The position numbers and the translations under genes are program-made. The notes under the pieces were generated by a model. That model saw only the letters and a program-made list of their open reading frames with translations, was not told where the DNA came from and did no database searches. DNA of 33,640 nucleotides from Gammaproteobacteria bacterium (lineage in GTDB: Bacteria > Pseudomonadota > Gammaproteobacteria > CAIRSR01): contig CAUYTW010000166.1 in NCBI GenBank assembly GCA_963575715.1, positions 1 through 33,640 of the forward strand, read 5' to 3'. Each line of letters opens with the position of its first letter. Within the stretch, counting starts at the first letter, position 1. Below are positions 17,952-26,747 of the stretch, in pieces.

Positions 17952-20444
17952 ATGACTTCGTTATTGCGTATATTCGACTTCCTTCTATCGGCACTTTGTC
18001 TGCTGCTGTCGGTAATTTTGACGCTGACCCTGATGACGATGGTGGCGATAGTGTTAATTTACACCCATGTGGCGCGGGATCTTCCCGACCCTAAAACTTT
18101 ACGTGAAGTACGCTTGCAGGTGCCATTGCGGATCTATAGCGCCGATGATCGCCTCATGGCGGAAATTGGGGAAAAACGACGCATTCCCCTACGGCTCGAT
18201 CAAATCCCCAAAAAATTAATCAAAATCGTGTTAGCGGTTGAAGATGAACGTTTTTTCGAGCATCCTGGAGTTGACTGGCAGGGTTTAACCCGGGCGGCGT
18301 TGAGTTTGGTACGTACTGGTGAAAAGGCGCAGGGAGGCAGCACCATCACCATGCAGGTGGCACGTAACTTTTATCTCTCCCCGGAGAAGAGCTATCGACG
18401 CAAACTCAAGGAGATACTTCTCGCGCTAGGGATTGAACGCATTCTCACCAAGGAAGAAATTCTTGAACTTTATCTCAACAAAATTTACTTCGGTAATCGC
18501 GCCTACGGCGTAGGCGCAGCTGCCTGGACTTATTATGGACTACCCGTGGGCGAACTCAGCATCGCTCAAATGGCGACGATTGCGGGATTACCCAAGGCCC
18601 CTTCCCGAGATAATCCCATCGCTAACATCAATCGTTCTATGGCGCGTCGCGCCTATGTCCTCAACCGGTTGCTGGCCATGGGTGAGATTGACGCAACGAC
18701 CTATCAAACAGCCATGGAGTCACCGGAAACCGCGCGACTTCATGGGCCGGAGGTGGAAGTAAACGCACCCTATCTGGTCGAGATGGTTCGCTCCGATTTG
18801 GTAGCGGCCTATGGCGAGGATGCTTACACCGCAGGCTTGCGCGTCCATACCACTCTTGATCCAACGCGCCAGCAAGCCGCAGACGCCGCCCTGCGGGCAG
18901 GTCTACTGGATTACGAGGAACGTCACGGCTATCGAGGCCCAGAGGGTTATTTGAAAATCACCTTGCCAGCACGCCAGATCGACGCCAACCTCGCTCACTA
19001 TCCACTTCTGGCCCAATTGCCGATCGGGCAAGTAGTCGCGGTGGAAGGTCGAACAGCGCGTGTCCAGGTACCCGGTCATGGCATCGTTACCTTGAATTGG
19101 GAGGGTCTTTCTTGGGCGCGGCGGCGTTTATCCGATGGACGGCGCAGTGCGCTACCCCGTCAGGCGGCGGACATCGTAAAACCCGGCGATGTAATTCGCG
19201 TGCATTCCGACGCAGAGGGAAAATGGCGCTTGGCGCAACGCCCTGAAGTAAGTGGGGCATTGGTTTCACTGAAGCCCATGGATGGCGCAATTGTGGCCTT
19301 GACAGGAGGCTATGATTTCGCACAAAGCAAATTCAATCGTGCCGTACAGGCCGAGCGCCAGCCCGGCTCAAGTTTTAAGCCTTTCATTTATTCTGCCGCT
19401 CTAGAGCGTGGCTATACCCTGGCCAGTGTTTTTAATGATTCTCCCATGGTCGTTGACTTGCCTGGAATTCATGATTGGCATCCAGAAAATTATGGTGGTA
19501 AATACCGTGGTCCGACGCGACTCCGCGAAGCACTCATTCATTCACTCAATTTGGTCTCAATCCGGTTGCTTCAGGCGATTGGTATCGATTACGCCATCGA
19601 TTACGTGGGCCGCTTTGGTTTCCCGCGAGAACGCATGCCGCGCAATCTGACCTTGGCGCTCGGTACTTTGGTGGCCTCTCCCCTGGAAATGGCCAGCGCC
19701 TACGCAATATTTGCCAACGGTGGTTATCGTGTAAATCCTTATTTCATTAAACGCATCGTAGATGACAATGGCACTGTGCTAGTCCGAGCTGAACCGCCGA
19801 CCGTTTGTCCAATTTGCCCAGAGGTAGTGGAATCGGAAACCACGGAAGAAAATCGTCAGATGGTGCGGGGACCGGAAGGTCTTCCGGTTGCGCCACGGGT
19901 CGTGGACGCGCGTAATGTCTATCTGATCAATTCGATGTTGCGGGACGTGGCACGCCGGGGAACGGCAGCGCGGGCCAGGAGTCTGGGACGCTCCGACCTG
20001 GCGGGTAAAACGGGCACCACCAACGCCGAGCGTGATACCTGGTTTTCAGGCTTTAATAGTGAATTATTAACCACAGTCTGGATCGGATACGACCAGATGG
20101 AATCTCTGGGTGCCGAAGAAACAGGAGGCAAGACCGCGCTCCCTATCTGGATGAATTACATGGCCGAAGCCCTGCGGGGCATTCCCGATGCAGCCATCAA
20201 TGAACCAGCCGGGTTGGTAACGGTACGTATTAATAGCCGTACTGGTTATGCCGCCGCGAGTGGCGATCCCGGCAGCATTTTTGAAACTTTCTCCGTTGAT
20301 CATATTCCAGCGCGCCGTCCAATTTTAGCTAAAATTAATTCTGATTCTGGTTCTAATGCCGATAACGAGCAAACTTCATCGGATATAGATACTTTTCATT
20401 CGCGTAAAGAGTCGGTTTCAACAATGCCGGAGCAATTATTCTAG
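17952..20444 (+). CDS. Bifunctional penicillin-binding protein 1A
   Basis: Class A PBP (PBP1a, mrcA/ponA family) that polymerises lipid II and crosslinks the glycan strands. A transmembrane anchor covers about residues 8-38. The glycosyltransferase domain (GT51) contains EDERFFEHPGVDW with catalytic Glu97, then GGSTITMQVARN and LELYLNKIYFG. The transpeptidase domain has the active-site serine in SSFK (Ser473-Lys476), SLN, and KTGT (686-689). Between them is an OB-like insertion (about 310-410). Length is 830 aa from ATG 17952; a GTG at 17865 is in frame but adds a non-membrane-like 29 residues. Neither has a clear ribosome site. The short Ser/Asp-rich tail is unconserved in character. Confidence 0.95.
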   Translation: MTSLLRIFDFLLSALCLLLSVILTLTLMTMVAIVLIYTHVARDLPDPKTLREVRLQVPLRIYSADDRLMAEIGEKRRIPLRLDQIPKKLIKIVLAVEDERFFEHPGVDWQGLTRAALSLVRTGEKAQGGSTITMQVARNFYLSPEKSYRRKLKEILLALGIERILTKEEILELYLNKIYFGNRAYGVGAAAWTYYGLPVGELSIAQMATIAGLPKAPSRDNPIANINRSMARRAYVLNRLLAMGEIDATTYQTAMESPETARLHGPEVEVNAPYLVEMVRSDLVAAYGEDAYTAGLRVHTTLDPTRQQAADAALRAGLLDYEERHGYRGPEGYLKITLPARQIDANLAHYPLLAQLPIGQVVAVEGRTARVQVPGHGIVTLNWEGLSWARRRLSDGRRSALPRQAADIVKPGDVIRVHSDAEGKWRLAQRPEVSGALVSLKPMDGAIVALTGGYDFAQSKFNRAVQAERQPGSSFKPFIYSAALERGYTLASVFNDSPMVVDLPGIHDWHPENYGGKYRGPTRLREALIHSLNLVSIRLLQAIGIDYAIDYVGRFGFPRERMPRNLTLALGTLVASPLEMASAYAIFANGGYRVNPYFIKRIVDDNGTVLVRAEPPTVCPICPEVVESETTEENRQMVRGPEGLPVAPRVVDARNVYLINSMLRDVARRGTAARARSLGRSDLAGKTGTTNAERDTWFSGFNSELLTTVWIGYDQMESLGAEETGGKTALPIWMNYMAEALRGIPDAAINEPAGLVTVRINSRTGYAAASGDPGSIFETFSVDHIPARRPILAKINSDSGSNADNEQTSSDIDTFHSRKESVSTMPEQLF

Positions 20445-20491
20445 GTCGGAATCATTAAAATACTCAGAAAACTCCTATAACGGCGTCAGCC

Positions 20492-21745
20492 ATGGTCGAT
20501 GACTTTATTCACGCACGAAAACAAGAAACACAAGTCCGTACCGCGCTCAGCCGGGCGCGCACCTCATTGGTTTTGGATAAACCATTTATCGGGGCATTGG
20601 TGTTACGCCTGCCGATGGTTGCGGCTGATCCTCGATGGTGTCGTACCACCGCCACCGATGCCAGAACCTTTTACTACAACCCTGACTATATCGCTGCGCT
20701 TACCTCAAGTCAGATCCAATTCGTACTTGCTCATGAGGCGCTCCACTGCGCGCTGCTGCATTTCGCGCGTCGTTTACACCGGAATCGACAACGCTGGGAC
20801 CAGGCTTGCGACCAGGCAGTCAATCCCCTCCTGGTCCGTGATGGACTGCATCCCGCGCCGGGTTGGTTAGTGATGGAAAATTTTTTCGGTATGACGGCAG
20901 AGGAAATTTATCCCTACATAGAAGAAAATAATACCAATGAACTGATGGACAGCCATGTGTACGATAGTGATGATAGCCAGTCGCGTGGACAACCATTCAA
21001 CGGAGAGATGCAGCAGGAGCAAGAAGATGCGGGGGAAAAAAAGCAGCACGCACGCCATGAGGAAACGACAGCAGCGCGACACGGAGCACCGCGCCCTCCC
21101 CCCCTTGGCGCCGCCGAGTGTGAGGCTTTAACCATCCAGTGGCGACAGCGCCTAGCGGGAGCTGTCGAACTCGCACATCAAGCAGGAAAATTGTCGGGAG
21201 ACATGGCTCGGCTTGTCGAACATTTGCTGCAACCGCAACTTCCCTGGCGCATGTTGCTCGCACGTTATCTTTCCGCAACTGCCCGTGATGATTACAGCTT
21301 TCAGCGTCCCTCGCGCCGGGAAGGACCTTATATCTTGCCCAGCTTGCGGAGTGGTCAACTAAATTTGGTCGTGGCTCTGGATGTGAGCGGTTCGATTACG
21401 GATACCGAATTACGGGAATTCGTCTCTGAAATTAACGCCATTAAAGGGCAGGCACGGGCAAGAGTAACCCTTCATGCCTGTGATGAGCAATTAGCGAGTG
21501 ACGGACCCTGGATTTTTGAACCCTGGGAGTCGTTATCACTACCATCTTCCTTGCAAGGAGGAGGAGGCACCAGTTTCCTGCCGATTTTTGATTGGCTTGC
21601 TCACTGCGATCACGCTCCCGATCTATTAGCCTATTTCACCGATGCCCAAGGCCCATTTCCGCCACGGGAACCTACTTATCCAGTGATCTGGCTAATTAAA
21701 GGAAAATCTGGTGTTCCGTGGGGAACAAGAATTCAACTTAATTAA
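20492..21745 (+). CDS. VWA-like domain metallopeptidase protein (DUF2201 type)
   Basis: Two-part protein of 417 aa. The N-terminal half is a putative zinc metallopeptidase domain with HEALH at residues 81-85 and a downstream WDQACDQAVNPLL. A low-complexity Glu/Gln/His-rich linker covers about 140-200. The C-terminal part is a von Willebrand A-like domain with the MIDAS start DVSGS (297-301). This is the architecture of the DUF2201 family, usually encoded next to a MoxR-type AAA ATPase. No such ATPase lies in this window on either side. Substrate and role are unknown. Confidence 0.85.
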   Translation: MVDDFIHARKQETQVRTALSRARTSLVLDKPFIGALVLRLPMVAADPRWCRTTATDARTFYYNPDYIAALTSSQIQFVLAHEALHCALLHFARRLHRNRQRWDQACDQAVNPLLVRDGLHPAPGWLVMENFFGMTAEEIYPYIEENNTNELMDSHVYDSDDSQSRGQPFNGEMQQEQEDAGEKKQHARHEETTAARHGAPRPPPLGAAECEALTIQWRQRLAGAVELAHQAGKLSGDMARLVEHLLQPQLPWRMLLARYLSATARDDYSFQRPSRREGPYILPSLRSGQLNLVVALDVSGSITDTELREFVSEINAIKGQARARVTLHACDEQLASDGPWIFEPWESLSLPSSLQGGGGTSFLPIFDWLAHCDHAPDLLAYFTDAQGPFPPREPTYPVIWLIKGKSGVPWGTRIQLN

Positions 21746-21794
21746 CATAAATCAATTTATTTATTTAAATAAATTAAATTAAAAATTAGAACAT

Positions 21795-22442
21795 TTATTC
21801 GATTTCATTTATCAATATTCGTAATGATTCAATCATCCGCTGCCGTGAAACATCATCTTTGATAGTTTGGAACAATCGGATTCTTGCATTGCGATCGAGG
21901 AGGACAAAATTTTCACTGTGGCGTATTTCGATTACGGCTAGATCGGGAGAATGCGTGGATTCCTTATCTAATGGATGAATAAATTCGGATTTGAATCCTT
22001 GAATTACCAAAGATTTTATGTTCTCAAATTTTCCAGTCACGAAGCTCCAGCGAGAATCGGTTGCTTCAGTTTTTTTAGTATAATTCAATAAAACTTCGGG
22101 AGTGTCATATTCTGGGTCCACCGAAATCGATAAAAAAGCAACACGATCACCAAATTCCTTTGTCTGGCTGGTAAGTATTTTCATTTCCTGTAGAGTACAA
22201 TTGGAATGACAGCGTGTAAAAATAAAATTTATGACATGAGGTTTTCCTTTCAAGTTGGCGAGTGTATAGGGAGAACCGTGCTGATCCATAAGCGTTATCT
22301 GCGCCAAAACATCGCTTGCCGCAACCTGAACCTGTTCGGGGATTTCTGTCATTGGAAGTTTGTCGTCCATATTAATCCAGACAACAAGAGCAGCAATGGA
22401 TAGGACGATAAACGCAATAATTTTAATAATTTGTACTTTCAT
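21795..22442 (-). CDS. SCO1/SenC family protein
   Basis: Membrane-anchored thioredoxin-like protein (215 aa), normally involved in copper delivery to cytochrome oxidase or in thiol redox control. An N-terminal helix covers about 5-24. The copper/redox motif is CHSNC (Cys78, Cys82) after NFIFTR. The conserved distal histidine appears as His175 in RHSENFVLLD. All three ligands of the family are thus present. It lies downstream of accC on the same strand, where prmA is often found in related genomes. Confidence 0.88.
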   Translation of the reverse strand: MKVQIIKIIAFIVLSIAALVVWINMDDKLPMTEIPEQVQVAASDVLAQITLMDQHGSPYTLANLKGKPHVINFIFTRCHSNCTLQEMKILTSQTKEFGDRVAFLSISVDPEYDTPEVLLNYTKKTEATDSRWSFVTGKFENIKSLVIQGFKSEFIHPLDKESTHSPDLAVIEIRHSENFVLLDRNARIRLFQTIKDDVSRQRMIESLRILINEIE

Positions 22443-22491
22443 TAGTAAACAAGCGTATTAGTAGGAAAAATTCATCTGCAATTGAAAATTT

Positions 22492-23832
22492 TTAGTGTTC
22501 CAACATTTTTTCCAGATAATGAATATTGGTACCTCCGTGCTCAAAATTGATATCCGCTAAAATAATCTGATGAAGTGAGATATTAGTTTTAATACCTTCA
22601 ACAACAATTTCTGCAAGTGCATTGCGCATCCGCGCGATTGCACGAGGGCGATCCTCGCCATGAGCGATTAATTTACCAATCAGTGAATCATAATAAGGAG
22701 GAACCCGATAGCCCGTATAAAGATGAGAATCCACTCGAATACCAGGGCCACCCGGTGCGTGGTACATTGTGACGATTCCTGGCGAAGGGATGAAACGCTG
22801 CGGATCTTCGGCGTTAATACGGCATTCGATGGCGTGGCCACGCCAAGTAATGTCCGATTGACGATAAGCAAGTGACTCACCAGCAGCAATACGAATCTGT
22901 TCACGCACGATATCGACTCCGGTGACCATTTCCGTAATTGGATGTTCCACCTGGACCCTAGTGTTCATTTCGATAAAGTAAAACTCTCCATCCTGATATA
23001 AAAATTCGAAGGTACCTGCGCCCCGGTATCCGATTTCTAAGCAAGCCTGAACACAACGATCTCCAATTTGATTACTTATCTCGCGGGTAATGCCCGGAGC
23101 GGGAGATTCTTCCACCACTTTCTGATGACGGCGTTGCATTGAGCAATCACGCTCCCCGAGGTGAATAGCATTGCCATGGGTATCGGAAAGCACTTGAAAT
23201 TCCACATGACGTGGATTATCTAAGTAACGCTCCATGTAGACCATGGGATTACCGAAAGCATTGGCAGCCTCGGTTCGAGTCAGGGAAATAGCAGTGATGA
23301 GATTGGCCTCGCTATACACCACGCGCATTCCGCGACCACCACCACCACCAGCAGCCTTGATAATTAAGGGATAACCGATATCGTGGGCAATTTTAAGATT
23401 TTCTTCGTCGTTTTCACCCAAAGAACTATCGGAGCCTGGCACTGTGGGAACACCGGCGCGCTTCATAGCCAGAATTGCTTGAACTTTATCCCCCATCAAA
23501 CGAATATTGTCAGGGCGCGGTCCAATAAAAATAAAACCGCTATGCTCGACACGTTCAGCAAAATCAGCATTTTCAGAAAGAAAACCATAGCCAGGATGGA
23601 TGGCACTGGCATCGGTAACCTCAGCTGCGCTAATTACCGCAGGTACATTTAGATAACTCCCAGTAGCCATGGGAGGACCAATACATACCGATTCGTCGGC
23701 TAAACGTACATGCTTAAGGTCACGATCAGCCGTGGAATGAACGGCCACAGTACGAATATCCATCTCGTGGCACGCACGTAAAATGCGTAGGGCGATTTCG
23801 CCACGATTGGCAATAACAACTTTTTTTATCAT
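22492..23832 (-). CDS. accC: Acetyl-CoA carboxylase, biotin carboxylase subunit
   Basis: Carboxylates the biotin of AccB using ATP and bicarbonate, in the first committed step of fatty-acid synthesis. It starts [21 protein letters not shown], as in E. coli AccC. The ATP-grasp glycine-rich loop [14 protein letters not shown] and [16 protein letters not shown] are present. Length (446 aa) is standard. The start codon is also the insertion target (TCAT on the plus strand) of element C, so the leader is element sequence. The GGAG of the element's left-end stem (23839-23842) lies six bases before the ATG and can serve as ribosome site. Confidence 0.97.
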   Translation of the reverse strand: MIKKVVIANRGEIALRILRACHEMDIRTVAVHSTADRDLKHVRLADESVCIGPPMATGSYLNVPAVISAAEVTDASAIHPGYGFLSENADFAERVEHSGFIFIGPRPDNIRLMGDKVQAILAMKRAGVPTVPGSDSSLGENDEENLKIAHDIGYPLIIKAAGGGGGRGMRVVYSEANLITAISLTRTEAANAFGNPMVYMERYLDNPRHVEFQVLSDTHGNAIHLGERDCSMQRRHQKVVEESPAPGITREISNQIGDRCVQACLEIGYRGAGTFEFLYQDGEFYFIEMNTRVQVEHPITEMVTGVDIVREQIRIAAGESLAYRQSDITWRGHAIECRINAEDPQRFIPSPGIVTMYHAPGGPGIRVDSHLYTGYRVPPYYDSLIGKLIAHGEDRPRAIARMRNALAEIVVEGIKTNISLHQIILADINFEHGGTNIHYLEKMLEH

Positions 23833-24203
23833 CAGAGTCTCCGAAACCTCACCCTTGAGGGCGGGGACGAAAGGAGACGGTTTTGCAACCGTTGGTAAAA
23901 TGCCGGTCTTTTCCGGCGGTCAGCCGGTAAGCAGCCCAAGTGACACACACCTTGCGGTGTGTGTTCTCATCGCCACTGTTGCAACGCAGCGTATTGCGAC
24001 AAACCGTTGCGTAGTTATCCGTACCGGGTCTGCATTTGCCGCTTTCATTGCTTAGAGTTGCCTGTCTGCCGACAGGCAGGAGGAAACGCCCCAAGGTGAG
24101 TCTTTAATTACTGCATTGCAACGTCGCCCGATTGCTCGGACTTAGGCTGGTCAATCTCCGACTTGTTGCCACAAACCTCGCCCTTGAGGGCGGGGAGATT
24201 GAT
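23833..24203 (+). mobile_element. IS200/IS605-like element C, abutting the accC start
   Basis: About 371 bases filling the accB-accC gap, directly after TCAT (23829-23832). The left end has an outer stem GTCTCC (23837-23842)/GGAGAC (23873-23878) around a CCTCACCC/GGGCGGGG hairpin. Internal features are the GCCGGTCTTTTCCGGC and CACACACC/GGTGTGTG hairpins, a GTTGCAACGCAGC block, CCTGTC-tgcc-GACAGG (24061-24076), and GGACTTAGGCTGGTCAA. The right-end hairpin is 24176-24195, then AGATTGAT. Its two end hairpins match each other rather than those of A, B or E, which suggests covariation of the ends. Confidence 0.78.
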
Positions 24204-24227
24204 CGATGCGAAGAAGGCAAATAAAAG

Positions 24228-24692
24228 TTAATCAATGACCAAAATTGGCTGACCGTATTCAACAGGCTGCCCATTCTCAACAAGAATGGCTTTAATATTC
24301 CCGGCGTAGTCGGCATCAATCTGATTTAGCATCTTCATGGCCTCGATAATACACACGGTATCGCCGACATTAACTCTTTGACCTATTTCCACGAAAGCTT
24401 TTGATCCGGGAGATGGGGAGCGGTAAAAGGTACCTACCATGGGCGAGGTAAGAATATGCCCGGAAGGCAGGGAAGATTCGGAATTGATCGCTACAGTGGC
24501 TACTGATGGAATCGCTAATGGCGGTGCGGGCATTGTAGCAGGAGGGGTGCCAGGAACCATCGTGAGCGGAAGGGTAGAAGCCGTCGGATATCGGTTGATA
24601 CGTACTGATTCCTCACCCTCATGGATCTCGATTTCGGAGATGCCAGATGCTTCCACCAGCTCAATGAGTTTTTTTATCTTTCTGATATCCAT
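24228..24692 (-). CDS. accB: Acetyl-CoA carboxylase biotin carboxyl carrier protein
   Basis: Carries the carboxy-biotin between AccC and the carboxyltransferase. The N-terminal helical segment [23 protein letters not shown] is typical. A Pro/Ala-rich linker (about 36-75) leads to the biotinyl domain with VCIIEAMKM, biotin on Lys120. Length is 154 aa. Element D begins about 22 bases upstream of its ATG and element C begins after its stop. Confidence 0.97.
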   Translation of the reverse strand: MDIRKIKKLIELVEASGISEIEIHEGEESVRINRYPTASTLPLTMVPGTPPATMPAPPLAIPSVATVAINSESSLPSGHILTSPMVGTFYRSPSPGSKAFVEIGQRVNVGDTVCIIEAMKMLNQIDADYAGNIKAILVENGQPVEYGQPILVID

Positions 24693-24714
24693 GGACTTTA
24701 AGTTGCTTATTCAT

Positions 24715-25105
24715 ATATCTTTGGCGTGGAAACCCCCTCGATCCCGAAGAGTGGAGGGGAGGAAACGCTGTCTTTGGTGTTAATCAAAGGTTAGCAAAAC
24801 TAGATGCCGGTCTTTCCCAGCGGCCAGGCACTTACGCGGCCCTAGTAGTGTGGCTCCCCTCGCCAAAGTTGTAACGCAGCTTCGATTCTTGCGAACTTTG
24901 CAGCAGACCATTTCGTTCCATCCCAGGAATGTCTGCATCCGCTACTTTCAGAGCTACGAACTTACGAACTGAGGAAGCATTCGTAGATGAGTCTTGTACT
25001 TCGTTGCAACGTAGTCCAATGTTTTGGACTTAGGCTAGTCAAGCTGGGACTTATGAGTTTTACCTCACCAGAGCCTCGCTCCAGAATGGTCGAGAGGCTC
25101 TTGAC
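24715..25105 (+). mobile_element. IS200/IS605-like element D (accB-aroQ gap)
   Basis: About 391 bases directly after TTCAT (24710-24714), filling most of the 443-base gap. The left end has outer stem GGCGT (24723-24727)/ACGCT (24765-24769) around CCCCCTC...GAGGGG. The GCCGGTCTTTCCCAGC hairpin, CTCGCCAAAGTTGTAACGCAGC, TCTGCATCCGCTACTTTCAG, GTTGCAACGTAGTCC and GGACTTAGGCTAGTCAA blocks are shared with A and C. The right end is a GAGCCTCG/CGAGAGGCTC hairpin (25071-25100) followed by TTGAC. No ORF. Confidence 0.77.
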
Positions 25106-25135
25106 TTTCAATGTGATCAAAAATGAGCGGATTGA

Positions 25136-25582
25136 TTAAGATTTATTGGTAATGCGTTTTAGTGCGGCATCCAAAGCTAATTCATATCCATGAGCGCCTA
25201 ATCCGCTGATGATTCCGACTGCAATATCGGAAAAATATGAATGTTGACGAAAGGGCTCACGCGCATGAATATTGGACAAATGAATCTCGATAAATGGAAT
25301 CGCTACCGCCAGCAAGGCATCACGCAAGGCAACGCTGGTATGGGTATAGGCAGCAGGGTTAATAATAATAAAATCCACTCCATCCCGAGCTGCGGTATGA
25401 ATACGATCTATCAGGGCATGTTCGGCGTTACCTTGGAAAGTCTCCAAATGACAACCCGCCACTTCAGCGAGTTGCTGAAGCCGCGCGTCAATGTCGTCAA
25501 GTGTCGTGTTACCGTATTTATCCGGTTCGCGGACACCAAGCAGATTCAAATTGGGACCATGTAAAACCAACAGGCGCGCCAT
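25136..25582 (-). CDS. aroQ: 3-dehydroquinate dehydratase, type II
   Basis: Dehydrates 3-dehydroquinate to 3-dehydroshikimate in the shikimate pathway. The type II signature [21 protein letters not shown] opens the protein and contains the catalytic Arg and Tyr. [20 protein letters not shown] and [20 protein letters not shown] complete the active site. ATG 25582 has GGGG five bases upstream. Length is 148 aa. aroQ-accB-accC is a widely conserved gammaproteobacterial order. Confidence 0.96.
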   Translation of the reverse strand: MARLLVLHGPNLNLLGVREPDKYGNTTLDDIDARLQQLAEVAGCHLETFQGNAEHALIDRIHTAARDGVDFIIINPAAYTHTSVALRDALLAVAIPFIEIHLSNIHAREPFRQHSYFSDIAVGIISGLGAHGYELALDAALKRITNKS

Positions 25583-25693
25583 CAATTCCCCTTCAAAGAT
25601 CTACCCCTTCTAACTCAAGGAAAGATTGTGCCTAAGATCAAGGTTATTGTCCATCCTGTTTGCCGCTAACCGCAAGAAACATTGATTATCAGG

Positions 25694-26233
25694 TCACAAC
25701 AAGGGACGAATAGTTTTTTCGGCAGCAGTGGCGGACAACTCACCAAGATGGGTAGACACTACCTTCCCGGAACGATCAATAATCACTGTATAAGGTAAAC
25801 CACCGGCATGGTCACCATAACGAGTGGCCAATCCAATTCCAGTATCTTCCCCTACGAGATTGGGATAATCAATACGAACATCAGCCATGAAACGACGTAC
25901 TTTCTCAGGTTCATCAATGGCGATGCCAACGACCATGAATCCCTTGTCATGGTAAGCGTGGTAAAGGTTTACAAACCCCGGGATCTCCTTGCGGCAAGGC
26001 GGACACCAGGTGGCCCAGAAATTGAGTAATACCACTTGGCCAACCCATTCATCGCTACTATGCGATTGTCCTTCTGCGTCGTTCATGGTGAAACCATTGC
26101 CTCGTGTTAAGATTGGGTAATCCGAGGCAGATGAAAAAAGTATTCCTTGGAGATAGTAAATGGAAGTTGTTCCTGCTCCGATACCAAGCACAGTCAGGAT
26201 CAATAACATGATGATCCGTAGCAATTTTTTCAT
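25694..26233 (-). CDS. TlpA-like membrane-anchored thioredoxin
   Basis: Periplasmic thiol-disulfide protein of 179 aa. An N-terminal helix (about 4-29) anchors it. The redox centre is WCPPC (Cys77, Cys80) in LLNFWATWCPPCRKEIPGF. The cis-proline loop is GGLPYTVIIDRSG. It overlaps the cutA stop by four bases (ATGA), so the two are translationally coupled. In related genomes dsbD is often between cutA and this gene; it is absent here. Confidence 0.9.
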   Translation of the reverse strand: MKKLLRIIMLLILTVLGIGAGTTSIYYLQGILFSSASDYPILTRGNGFTMNDAEGQSHSSDEWVGQVVLLNFWATWCPPCRKEIPGFVNLYHAYHDKGFMVVGIAIDEPEKVRRFMADVRIDYPNLVGEDTGIGLATRYGDHAGGLPYTVIIDRSGKVVSTHLGELSATAAEKTIRPLL

Positions 26234-26568
26234 GCAACTTCCTGATAATTAACGCTTTCTATAATCCAATTTAAATAGTTTGGCAGCCCGTGCGCAATGT
26301 GAAGGGCTATGACTTCGGGGATGTGATAGGGATGGTGTTTGGTTAAACAATCCTCTAGCGCCTGATACACGGAAGCGTGAGTCTTGATTATCAATAGATG
26401 CTCCGCAGAAGTTTCTACATTTCCCGCCCAACGATAAACCGAAGTAATGCCAGGCAAGAGATTGACACAGGCGGCGAGGCGTTCCTCCACAATGGTATTA
26501 GCCAAGGTACGGGCGACCTCAGCATTCGGGCAGGTGCATAACACAACCAATAACTTATCGGTGCTCAT
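26230..26568 (-). CDS. cutA: Divalent-cation tolerance protein CutA
   Basis: Small trimeric ferredoxin-like protein (112 aa) linked to copper tolerance in E. coli; its exact role is unresolved. Typical motifs are LVVLCTCPNAEVARTLANTIVEERLAACVNLLPG and KTHASVYQALEDCLTKHHPY. The ATG is the reverse complement of the TCAT at which element E is inserted, so the gene's entire leader is element sequence. No Shine-Dalgarno lies within 15 bases of the start. A 12-codon mini-ORF in the element ends in a TGA overlapping this ATG. Confidence 0.95.
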   Translation of the reverse strand: MSTDKLLVVLCTCPNAEVARTLANTIVEERLAACVNLLPGITSVYRWAGNVETSAEHLLIIKTHASVYQALEDCLTKHHPYHIPEVIALHIAHGLPNYLNWIIESVNYQEVA

Positions 26569-26603
26569 CCAAATTCGGCGCGAAAACCCCTGGCTTTAGC
26601 CAT
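26565..26603 (-). CDS. Possible leader mini-ORF of cutA inside element E
   Basis: ATG GCT AAA GCC ... encodes MAKARGFRAEFG and ends in TGA that overlaps the cutA ATG as ATGA. AGGAGG (26619-26624) lies 15 bases upstream, longer than ideal. Similar peptides occur before rluB and flgN. The frame also coincides with the end hairpin, so structure alone could explain the conservation. Confidence 0.3.
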   Translation of the reverse strand: MAKARGFRAEFG

Positions 26604-26747
26604 GGTGAGAAAGCGCCACCTCCTGTTTTTTCTTGCTGAAGTTGCCGATCTTTCCCGGCCGTCAACCCTTTCGGGTCTGGTGACACACAACTTGCGGTGT
26701 GGCTTCCCTCGCCAATTCAATTAAAGTCCCCGGCTTTAACCGTGGGG
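26569..26747 (+). mobile_element. IS200/IS605-like element E, abutting the cutA start
   Basis: About 179 bases directly after TCAT (26565-26568). The left end has outer stem GGCGC (26577-26581)/GCGCC (26613-26617) around CCCCTGGC-ttta-GCCATGG, then CCTCCTGTTTTTT. The GCCGATCTTTCCCGGC and CACAC...GTGTG hairpins and CTCGCCAA follow. The right-end hairpin (26728-26747; CCCCGGC, TTTA, ACCGTGGGG) overlaps the 3' end of tolC and provides its stop codon. Confidence 0.78.

Noticed and set aside
20997-21278. Minus-strand open frames within the VWA protein gene
   Set aside because: They arise from the biased Gln/Glu/His-rich linker of the real gene and show no protein family features.
23833-25105. CRISPR-like array from repeated hairpins around accB
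   Set aside because: There are only two units of nearly 400 bases with diverged sequences, no regular spacers and no cas genes.
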